Below are positions 13,970-19,864 of a stretch of 19,864 nucleotides of DNA, piece after piece. The notes beneath the pieces were generated by a model. It was not told where the DNA came from and made no database searches. It saw only the letters and a list, made by a program, of their open reading frames with translations. The position numbers and the translations under genes are program-made. The DNA is from CAVSZB01 sp964420395 (GTDB lineage: Bacteria; Krumholzibacteriota; Krumholzibacteriia; LZORAL124-64-63), in NCBI GenBank assembly GCA_964420395.1, contig CAYQTJ010000041.1:1-19864 (forward strand), given 5' to 3'. Within the stretch, counting starts at the first letter, position 1. Each line of letters begins with the position of its first letter.

Positions 13970-14971
13970 CTAGGGTCCTTTCGGTCGCGGCGCCGCGGCG
14001 CCGTCCAGGTCGAGGATCATCGCGATGGAGCAGCGGCGGTACTTCGCCGGCCCGAGCGGCCCCTCCGGCACGCGCCGGAAGCCGAGGCTCTCGTACAGCC
14101 CGATCGCCGCCTCCAGTTTGGGACTGGTCTCGAGGAACAACTGCGGGGCCCCCCGCGCGCGCGCCGCCGCGATGACCGCCCCGGCCAGGCGCCGCCCGAT
14201 GCCGCGCCCCCGCGCCGCGGGCGACACCGCCATCTTGGCCAGCTCCCACACGCCGGCGTCGTGGCGAATCAGCGCGCAGGTGCCGACCACCCGCCCGTCG
14301 AGCCGCGCGAACAGCACCTCGCCGCCCCGCTTGACGATCCGCCCGTGCGGATCGGCCAGCAGCGCCGCGTCGGCCGGCTCCACCGTGAAGAGGCTCTCCA
14401 GCCACTCCCGGTTGAGCGCCTCGAAGTGCCGCCGCCAGGCCGGCCGGTACGGCAGGATCTCGATCCGCTCCGCGTCTTCGCGCGCCCGCAGCCGCTCCGC
14501 CACCCGCGCGTGCATGCCGCGCCCGTCGAGCGCCGCCTCCGTGGCCGCCAGCGCCGCCAGCAGGTCGTGCCCGCCGGCCACCCGCGCCTCCGCGAGCAGT
14601 TCGTGGTTCGCCCCCCGGATCTCCTCCCACACCGGCGCCAGCCGGGTCGCCATGTCGCGCCCCCGCTTCGACAGCCGCAGCAGCCGCCGCCGCTCGTCCC
14701 GCCGGTCCTTCGCCGCCAGCAGCAGCCCCGCCCGCGCCATCTCGCCCGCGAGCTGGTTCACCGCCGGATGCGTCAGCCCGAGCGCCCGCGCCACCTGCGT
14801 CACCCCCTGCGGCGACTCCTCCAGCAGCGCCCGCAGCAGCGGGAACCAGCGCGCCTCGAACGGCGCATCCAGCTCCCGGTACACCCGCGACACGTCGCGC
14901 AAGAGCCTGTCGCTCAATCGCTTGAGCCGGCTGGCCAGCGCCAGCTCGCCGAGATCGGTGATCAGGTCCAT
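13970..14971 (-). CDS. MarR-type regulator fused to a GNAT acetyltransferase
   Basis: 333 residues from ATG 14971..14969, preceded by GGGAGGA; an upstream in-frame ATG (15025) has no RBS. Residues about 15-150 are a MarR winged helix: a helical dimer arm, recognition helix region QGVTQVARALGLTHPAVNQLAGEM (56-79) and the basic wing KDRRDERRRLLRLSKRG (88-104). Residues about 168-320 are a GNAT domain with acetyl-CoA loop MAVSPAARGRGIGRRLAGAVI (247-267) and the late AAIGLYESLGFRRV signature (288-301). MarR-GNAT fusions are a known architecture; they bind DNA in response to a ligand and may acetylate a small molecule or protein. Co-transcription with the S41 peptidase suggests they act in one response. 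Confidence 0.9.
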   Translation of the reverse strand: MDLITDLGELALASRLKRLSDRLLRDVSRVYRELDAPFEARWFPLLRALLEESPQGVTQVARALGLTHPAVNQLAGEMARAGLLLAAKDRRDERRRLLRLSKRGRDMATRLAPVWEEIRGANHELLAEARVAGGHDLLAALAATEAALDGRGMHARVAERLRAREDAERIEILPYRPAWRRHFEALNREWLESLFTVEPADAALLADPHGRIVKRGGEVLFARLDGRVVGTCALIRHDAGVWELAKMAVSPAARGRGIGRRLAGAVIAAARARGAPQLFLETSPKLEAAIGLYESLGFRRVPEGPLGPAKYRRCSIAMILDLDGAAAPRPKGP

Positions 14972-15023
14972 GGATCCTCCCGTCGCGCGGGGGTGTAGAC
15001 GCGAAAAATAGGTAAGTGGTTCC

Positions 15024-15029
15024 ATAATA
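15024..15029 (-). promoter_or_regulatory. Candidate -10 element for the MarR-GNAT/S41 operon
   Basis: The minus strand reads TATTAT here (five of six -10 bases), inside an AT-rich patch (15002-15032) that is unique in this gene-poor gap. A matching -35 is poor (16-18 nt upstream is GC-rich). The patch also contains small inverted repeats (AATATT) that could be a MarR operator. Between 15033 and 15230 I see no supported gene. Confidence 0.3.
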
Positions 15030-15245
15030 TTTCGGCAACGGCACGGCGCGCAGCCCGGACCCAGCTCGGAGCTTGCCCGCGCACCCCCCGTCGGCGTACG
15101 ATCAACGCCCTCCAGGCCCCACGTCCCGGTCGAAGGAGACGCCGCCCCTCCCTGGCTAATGGAACCCCCGCCAAGCAGAGTCCTCGCGGCCCGGCATCCA
15201 TGTAGTACGAGGCGTGCAGGGCGAGGCGTTCTAGGAGGTGCGGCC

Positions 15246-15383
15246 GTGATTCCTGCTTCGCTTCTCCCACCTCATGCTCCCCGATCGCTGCTGCCAGTTG
15301 CTTTCGCGGCGGCACTGGCCGTTCCGGGTGCTTCCGGTCTCCGGCATGCGCGAGCCCGGGCAACACAGGACGGGGTCCGATGA
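15246..15383 (+). CDS. 45-residue leader ORF coupled to the propeller-protein gene
   Basis: GTG 15246 sits 7 nt after AGGAGG (15233-15238, in AGGAGGTG), the most complete Shine-Dalgarno sequence of the window. The frame runs 45 codons to TGA 15381-15383, overlapping the ATG of the next gene (15380) as ATGA. The peptide has a hydrophobic centre (LLPVAFAAALAVPGASG) and an Arg-rich tail. No homologue is recognised. It is either a true small exported peptide, or a leader whose translation drives the large downstream gene, which itself has only a modest RBS (GGACGGGG). Confidence 0.45.
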   Translation: MIPASLLPPHAPRSLLPVAFAAALAVPGASGLRHARARATQDGVR

Positions 15384-18238
15384 AGACAGTGGAGTGGAAG
15401 TGGTGGTCCTGCGTTCTGCTGACACTTCTACTCGGCCATCACGGGACAAGTGCAGTGGCGGCTCCCGGAGGAGCTGTGTCGGGGTTGCCGGCGCCCAGAC
15501 CGGGGACCTTCATGCCGGACTTGGAGCGCACTCGGAGCACCCAAGCGTCGGGAGGTGCACTGCTACCTGCGGTGGCCCGCGACACATCGGTTTCCGTGCT
15601 CCTGCCCGCGGCCGTGATTCCTGGCGACGAGTACTGGTCGGCGGACTTCGGCAGGCGCGGCATCTACGGCACGGTTATCGCTGCCTGCGCCGTGGGGACG
15701 GATCTCTATGTTGGAGGCTCCTTCTACTGGGCGGGATCGAAGCGCTGCAACAATGTGGCTCGCTGGGGCGGTTCGGAATGGCAGCCGCTGGGCACTGGCG
15801 TGTGGCTGGACGGCGGTGGGACCCAGGTCGCGAAGATGCTCGAATTCGAGGGCAATCTGATCGTCGTCGGACTTTTCGACTACGCCGGCGGAATCCCGCT
15901 ACCCGGGGTCATGGCGGCGAGTTGGGATGGCCAGGCCTGGCACGCAATGAGCGGCAACGAGTGGAGCGGCGCGCCCTACGATCTCATTGCCAACGGTCAG
16001 GAGTTGCTGGCGAGCGGCTCGTTTTGGTCGGACACGCAGCAACGCCCCGCTGGGCTGTTGAGGTGGACGGGAACGGACTGGGAGGCCGCAGGGCAGTTGA
16101 CCTCAGCGGGCGCACTCGGCGTCCACAATGGGCTTGCCTACGCAGGCGAGCACACCTCCCTCGTGACGTGGGACGGCACGACGAGCCGGGCGGAGCCGGA
16201 GTCGGTCGGTTGTTCGCACCCCGCCGACAGCGGGCCACGCATCGGTGCGTTGCTGAGCGACGGCGAGCGATTGATTGTCGGCGGGCAGTTTGAGTGCGCG
16301 TCGCCGCCCCCCAACGGAATCGGGATGAACAACGTGGGTGCCTGGAACGGCTCCGCGTGGGACGCGTTGGGCAACGGCCTGTTCGACGCGGACTGGGAGT
16401 ATGAGGAATCGGCTCCGATGGTGTGGTCGCTGGGCCTGTTCAATGGCGAACTGTTCGCCGGCGGCGATTTCTTGAGCGCCGAGGGCCGGCCGAGCGGCGT
16501 ACGGCACATCGGTCGTTGGAACGGGAGTTCCTGGAATCCGGTCGGAGGAGGTTGCAGCAACAACGTCTACGTGCTGACGCCGTACGGGAACAAGCTGGTG
16601 GCGGGTGGCTGGATGGGCTACGCCGGCGATCAGGACGTCTGGGGCATTGCAGCTTGGGACGGTAACGCGTGGGCAGGGTTCGGGTCTCCGGGAGGCGGCG
16701 TGAACAATCCGGTCTGCGCGTTCACGATCTGGAATGATCTGTTGATTGCAGCAGGCCTGTTCGATCGTGCGGGCTCGACATCCGCCAACGGAATCGCGGC
16801 CTGGGATGGCTCCAGCTGGCAGCCGTTGGGCGCTGGGCTGCAGGGGCTTGGCGCCTACCTCGATATTCCTGCGCTGGGCGTTCTGGGTTTGGGCACCTAT
16901 CAGGGCACTTTGATCGTGGCGGGGAAGCTGACCGGTGCTGGTGGTTTGTCTGCATTGCATGTGGCGCAATGGGACGGAAGCGAATGGCATGCGATGGGCG
17001 AAGGGCTGCCCGAGCAGGAGCGGGCAGTGTGTGAGTACCGAGGCCAATTGTACGTAGGAAAGTACCGGTGGACGGGGACAAGCTGGGAGAAATGGTTGCT
17101 GGCGGGAGGAGGATATGACGGCGGACAGATCTACTGCATGAGGGTCTGGAACGACTTGCTGGTGGCTGGTGGCTGGTTCCTGACAGTCGACGGCCAGGCG
17201 TTCAGCCGAATCGTGAGCTATGACGGAACCGACTTCCGGCCGCTTGGCGCGGGATTCCCCAACGGAGTATTCGGTCCCCTGAGCATGGCGGAGTACGAAG
17301 GCGATCTGCTCGTGGGAGGTTCGCTAGGCAGTGAATATCGGGCCTGCCTTGCCCGATGGGACGGTACTGACTGGCACGGTCTTGTTGGTGGCCTCAACAC
17401 GGTGGTGGACGCAATCCTGGTGCAGGGCAGCCACGTCTTTGCGGGTGGGCTGTTCACGAGTATCGAAAGTGGGGAGGTACCTGCCAATCATGTGGCGTAT
17501 TTCGATGGGGCGACGTGGCATCCAATGGGCAATGGCTGCTCTGGAGCCTATTACTATCGTCGCAGGGCGAGTGCGCTGGCCCTCTACCAAGGATCCCTCT
17601 ACGTGGGCGGCGACTTTACAATAGCCGGCAACTCACTGTCGTGGTTCATCGCCAAGTGGCGCGATCCGTCGGTGCCGGTCTACCTGAAGCGGCTCGGCGC
17701 GGAGCGATCCGGGGCCACGGTGGTCGTGCGTGCCGAGTTCGGCGAAGCCCTCGCGAACGAGCGCATCGAGGTGTGGCGCGCGCTGCCGGGCCATGAGCGC
17801 GACCGGATCGGAGAGGCGCCGGCGACGCCGGTGACCTCCTTCACCTACACCGATGCGTCACCTCCATCGGGCGGGGCCGACTATTGGCTGCGCGTGACTC
17901 AGGGGAGTGGAGAGGCCATGTGGTTCGGGCCGGCGCAGGTCGACGCGGCGCCTGTCCCCGAGCGCCTCACGCTGTCGCCAGCCCAGCCGAATCCGTTCAA
18001 TCCGCGAACCACCATCCACTTTGGCCTGCCCAGCAGCGGCCGCGTCCGACTGACACTCCATGACATGCAGGGGCACTTGGTGCGGGGACTCATCGATGAG
18101 ATCCGGCCAGCAGGAGAGTGGACGACCGAATGGGACGGCCTCGACCAGCAGGGGCGTCCGGTAGGGTCGGGCACCTATCTGTTGCGGCTGGTCTCGGCCG
18201 ACGGAACGCGCGGGCGGAAGCTGACGCTCGCGCGGTGA
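15380..18238 (+). CDS. Secreted beta-propeller repeat protein with C-terminal FlgD-Ig/sorting-like domain
   Basis: A 952-residue protein. Residues 1-28 are a signal peptide (SCVLLTLLLG core, AVA-A cleavage). From about 85 to 760 there are roughly fourteen copies of a 40-60-residue repeat whose core is L-x-V-G-G-x-F ... A-x-W-D-G-x-x-W-x-x-L-G-x-G, for example AAWDGSSWQPLGAGL and ARWDGTDWHGLVGGL, as in delta-60/Rax2-like propellers found in surface proteins. Residues about 770-855 look Ig-like, and 861-952 form a FlgD-Ig domain opening with LSPAQPNPFNPRTTIHFGLP and ending GTYLLRLVSADGTRGRKLTLAR, the position and form of type-A sorting domains in FCB bacteria. It is therefore a cell-surface or released protein of unknown ligand. 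GC is about 53-62 % in the sampled propeller lines but near 70 % in the C-terminal part. Confidence 0.88.
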   Translation: MKTVEWKWWSCVLLTLLLGHHGTSAVAAPGGAVSGLPAPRPGTFMPDLERTRSTQASGGALLPAVARDTSVSVLLPAAVIPGDEYWSADFGRRGIYGTVIAACAVGTDLYVGGSFYWAGSKRCNNVARWGGSEWQPLGTGVWLDGGGTQVAKMLEFEGNLIVVGLFDYAGGIPLPGVMAASWDGQAWHAMSGNEWSGAPYDLIANGQELLASGSFWSDTQQRPAGLLRWTGTDWEAAGQLTSAGALGVHNGLAYAGEHTSLVTWDGTTSRAEPESVGCSHPADSGPRIGALLSDGERLIVGGQFECASPPPNGIGMNNVGAWNGSAWDALGNGLFDADWEYEESAPMVWSLGLFNGELFAGGDFLSAEGRPSGVRHIGRWNGSSWNPVGGGCSNNVYVLTPYGNKLVAGGWMGYAGDQDVWGIAAWDGNAWAGFGSPGGGVNNPVCAFTIWNDLLIAAGLFDRAGSTSANGIAAWDGSSWQPLGAGLQGLGAYLDIPALGVLGLGTYQGTLIVAGKLTGAGGLSALHVAQWDGSEWHAMGEGLPEQERAVCEYRGQLYVGKYRWTGTSWEKWLLAGGGYDGGQIYCMRVWNDLLVAGGWFLTVDGQAFSRIVSYDGTDFRPLGAGFPNGVFGPLSMAEYEGDLLVGGSLGSEYRACLARWDGTDWHGLVGGLNTVVDAILVQGSHVFAGGLFTSIESGEVPANHVAYFDGATWHPMGNGCSGAYYYRRRASALALYQGSLYVGGDFTIAGNSLSWFIAKWRDPSVPVYLKRLGAERSGATVVVRAEFGEALANERIEVWRALPGHERDRIGEAPATPVTSFTYTDASPPSGGADYWLRVTQGSGEAMWFGPAQVDAAPVPERLTLSPAQPNPFNPRTTIHFGLPSSGRVRLTLHDMQGHLVRGLIDEIRPAGEWTTEWDGLDQQGRPVGSGTYLLRLVSADGTRGRKLTLAR

Positions 18239-18372
18239 TTCTCCGGATCGTGCGCCGTAGCCGCCTCCGCGAGCTCGCCGCGCACGGCCGCGTGCGGCTG
18301 CTCCTGACCGGGGCGAGCCGGGAGTCCTTCCCCGGCCGGCGCTCCCTCCTCGTCTTCGCGCTGAACACCCGC

Positions 18373-18378
18373 TATCAT
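18373..18378 (+). promoter_or_regulatory. Candidate -10 element for the jelly-roll protein gene
   Basis: TATCAT matches five of six -10 bases, 79 nt before the start at 18457. The -35 position (18350-18355, TCGTCT) is poor. No gene is supported in 18239-18456. Confidence 0.25.
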
Positions 18379-18386
18379 CGACATCG

Positions 18387-18429
18387 ACCGCCCGGTCTCG
18401 TCCAGGCTGGATCGGGGTCGCCGGGCGGT
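18387..18429. terminator. Long-range hairpin between genes
   Basis: ACCGCCCGG (18387-18395) and CCGGGCGGT (18421-18429) are perfect 9-bp inverted arms with a 25-nt loop, in the 218-nt gap between the propeller and jelly-roll genes; TTT follows four bases later. It may end the propeller transcript. If the TATCAT at 18373-18378 is a -10 element, the hairpin would instead lie in the leader of the next gene. Confidence 0.35.
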
Positions 18430-18456
18430 GCGCTTTGAATCGGAGGGGGATCGGCC

Positions 18457-19110
18457 ATGAAATCCGCACCGGCCCTGGCGATGTTCGTCGTGCTGGCGAC
18501 GGGATCGCTGCCCGCGCGCGGGCAGGATCTGCTCTGGGAGGACTTCGAGGACGGCGTCGCGGACGGGTTCACCGTCCAGTCCGGAGCCTGGGAGGTCGTC
18601 GACGGGGCCTATCACGTCCACAGCCAGGGATTCGAGGTCTTCCTCGTTTCGGTGGCGGGCGCCGCGGAGTGGACGGACTACCACGTGGAGTGCGATCTGA
18701 AGGCGTTGGGCAGCGTCAACCAGTCCGTCCGGTTCCGGGTGCAGGATCCGCTGAACTGGTACGTGGTGAACGTGCGAGGCGCCCCCTACAACGACGCCCT
18801 GCTGGCGAAGATGGTGAACGGAGTCAAGACCGTCATCGCGGCGCAGCCGTTCCCCAACGTCAACGGCGTCTGGCACCATTTCACCATCGACGTGACCCGG
18901 CCCAACGTCCGGTTCATGTGCGATGCCACGCCCCTGCTGGACTTCACGGACACGGATTCGCCATTCCTCGAAGGCGGCATCGCCCTGGAGAGCCTGTCCG
19001 GCGGCGTTATCCAATGGCAGGACATGTACTTCGACAATGTGCTGGTCCGGGTGCAGGTCGTTCCCGTGGAGCGGGCCACCTGGGGGGACGTCAAATCGGG
19101 CTACAGGTAG
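18457..19110 (+). CDS. Secreted concanavalin-like jelly-roll protein
   Basis: A 217-residue protein starting at ATG 18457 behind GGAGGGGG. A signal peptide ends at ARG-Q23. The mature part opens WEDFEDGVADGFTVQSGAWEVVDGAYHV (27-54), the usual start of LamG/DUF1080-like jelly-roll domains, continues with strands such as YHVECDLKALGSVNQSVRFRVQDPLNWYVVNVRG and GVWHHFTIDVTRPNVRFMCDATPLLDFTDTD, and ends its fold with IALESLSGGVIQWQDMYFDNVLV. Such domains bind or hydrolyse carbohydrates; no catalytic residues can be assigned, so carbohydrate binding is only likely. After the fold a short tail, VERATWGDVKSGYR, remains (see findings). Confidence 0.8.
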   Translation: MKSAPALAMFVVLATGSLPARGQDLLWEDFEDGVADGFTVQSGAWEVVDGAYHVHSQGFEVFLVSVAGAAEWTDYHVECDLKALGSVNQSVRFRVQDPLNWYVVNVRGAPYNDALLAKMVNGVKTVIAAQPFPNVNGVWHHFTIDVTRPNVRFMCDATPLLDFTDTDSPFLEGGIALESLSGGVIQWQDMYFDNVLVRVQVVPVERATWGDVKSGYR

Positions 19111-19136
19111 GGCCGGGCGGGTTCCGGGCGCCGGCC
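19111..19136 (+). terminator. Hairpin directly after the jelly-roll gene
   Basis: GGCCGG (19111-19116) and CCGGCC (19131-19136) pair immediately after the stop codon; the sequence AACCTTTT follows a few bases later. A weak terminator candidate with a 6-bp core stem. Confidence 0.35.
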
Positions 19137-19249
19137 ATGCAACCTTTTCCCCCCGGCCTGCGTTACCCGTTCACGTTGCCAACACCGGAACCCGCGGGAC
19201 GTGCCGCCGGCGGGCGTCCAGCCGAACCAGAACACGCGGGAGATGAGTC

Positions 19250-19813
19250 ATGAAGAAGGCCAACCTGATCCTCGTCGCGGCAGCGGTCGCGTTGCTGGCC
19301 CCCGCGGCGGTCCGCGCCGAGAAGAAAGCCGAAGCCCAGAACGGCCCGTTCATCCACGTACAGGTGCGCGAGGCGAGCGGCGAAGAGGGCTCGGTCGACA
19401 TCAACCTGCCGCTGGCGCTGGCCCAGGCCGCGCTGGCCACGATGCAGGAGACCGTCGATCAGCACGCCAAGCTGACGTTCGACAAGGGCGAGCTGAAGGT
19501 GAGCGACCTGCGCAAGATGTGGAAGGCGATGCGCGACGCGGGCGACACCGAATTCGTCACCGTGCAGGATGCCGGCGAGACGGTGCGCATCTACCGCGAG
19601 GGCGAACTGGTCTTCGTGAAGGTCAACGAGGGCGACGCGAAGGACAAGGTGCGCATCCAGGTGCCGGTCGGCGTGATGGACGCGCTGCTGTCCGGCGAGG
19701 GCGAAGAGCTCGACCTGGCGGGCGCCATCGACAAGCTGGGCGCGATGGGGAAGGGCGAACTGGTCAGCATCGAGGAAGAGGCGGGCGATAGTGTGAGGAT
19801 CTGGATCGACTGA
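19250..19813 (+). CDS. Secreted conserved protein of unknown function
   Basis: A 187-residue protein starting at ATG 19250 with GGGAGATG upstream. A signal peptide ends at VRA-E23 (MKKANLILVAAAVALLAPAA). The mature part has three elements: an N-terminal strand pair with VQVREASGEEGSVDINLPLALAQAAL (37-62), a charged middle with VSDLRKMWKAMRDAGDTEFVTVQDAGETVRIYREGELVFVKV, and a C-terminal half repeating that plan: VRIQVPVGVMDALLSGEGEELDLAGAIDKL ... ELVSIEEEAGDSVRIWID. The two halves therefore look like a duplication of a strand - amphipathic helix - strand unit. From memory, similar short proteins occur in Acidobacteria and FCB-like genomes, often near anti-sigma factor genes, without a known function. 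Here only the 18457 gene is adjacent. Confidence 0.75.
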   Translation: MKKANLILVAAAVALLAPAAVRAEKKAEAQNGPFIHVQVREASGEEGSVDINLPLALAQAALATMQETVDQHAKLTFDKGELKVSDLRKMWKAMRDAGDTEFVTVQDAGETVRIYREGELVFVKVNEGDAKDKVRIQVPVGVMDALLSGEGEELDLAGAIDKLGAMGKGELVSIEEEAGDSVRIWID

Positions 19814-19830
19814 CGCGTGGAGGGACGGGC

Positions 19831-19855
19831 GGCCGGCGCGAACACGGCGCCGGCC
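19831..19855 (+). terminator. Strong GC-rich hairpin after the last gene
   Basis: GGCCGGCGC (19831-19839) and GCGCCGGCC (19847-19855) form a perfect 9-bp stem with a 7-nt loop, 17 nt after the stop at 19813. GGG upstream can also pair with CCC downstream past one bulged base. No T tract follows, only Cs. Confidence 0.5.
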
Positions 19856-19864
19856 CCCCGCGCG

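Noticed and set aside
11601..13973. Plus-strand open frame of 790 codons
   Set aside because: It runs out of frame through the kinase and antisense to the S41 peptidase, both with intact motifs.
14962..15366. Minus-strand frame of 134 codons upstream of the MarR-GNAT gene
   Set aside because: No RBS at its start, no recognisable family, and it overlaps the regulator start and the leader ORF; the region is more easily explained as regulatory.
15460..17640. DNA-level tandem repeat in the propeller gene
   Set aside because: The repeats are clear in protein but diverged at nucleotide level; there are no long identical copies, so it is not a recent tandem array.

Overview
The window is about 19.9 kb of very GC-rich bacterial chromosome (roughly 70-75 % GC in most genes). 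The organism is not identifiable from sequence alone. A secreted beta-propeller protein with a C-terminal FlgD-Ig / type-A-sorting-like domain, an Ig-plus-beta-helix lipoprotein, DUF6588-like and jelly-roll secreted proteins and very high GC together resemble Candidatus Eisenbacteria, Krumholzibacteriota or a nearby FCB-like phylum. That placement is inference. I see no tRNA, rRNA, CRISPR array, transposase or phage gene.

Layout. (a) 1-1289, minus: an exported TPR protein whose stop overlaps (ATGA) the possible start of another gene leaving the window. (b) 1675-2950, plus: a periplasmic protein with two TRASH-like cysteine motifs, then YchJ with two SEC-C zinc motifs. (c) 2947-3879, minus: a PqiA-like membrane protein and, upstream of it, a 65-codon gene with an in-frame TGA. 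Read as selenocysteine, the TGA restores a DUF6132-like membrane protein in which Sec replaces the second conserved cysteine, and a SECIS-like hairpin lies at a suitable distance. This is the most interesting element of the window. (d) 4017-5222, plus: an AlaA-type aminotransferase. (e) 5248-7595, minus: a beta-helix lipoprotein and the peptidoglycan-editing/laccase-domain protein PgeF, overlapping. (f) 7710-9801, plus: an EamA/DMT transporter and a DUF6588-like outer-membrane protein, closed by a good intrinsic terminator with seven Ts. (g) 10092-12552, plus: an unknown protein and a CHASE-domain histidine kinase with a peculiar start region (strong RBS and ATG, 21 codons, in-frame TGA, then GTG). 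(h) 12591-14971, minus: a MarR-GNAT fusion regulator and an exported S41 peptidase 2 nt apart. (i) 15246-18238, plus: a 45-codon leader ORF overlapping (ATGA) a 952-residue secreted propeller protein whose N-terminal part has clearly lower GC than the rest of the window. (j) 18457-19813, plus: a secreted jelly-roll protein and a secreted conserved protein of unknown function, followed by a GC-rich hairpin.

Most genes are cell-envelope or exported functions in short 1-2 gene units with alternating orientation. The TRASH/YchJ/PqiA-like/DUF6132-like block is a local concentration of cysteine- or selenocysteine-dependent proteins; a shared metal or redox role is a hypothesis only.
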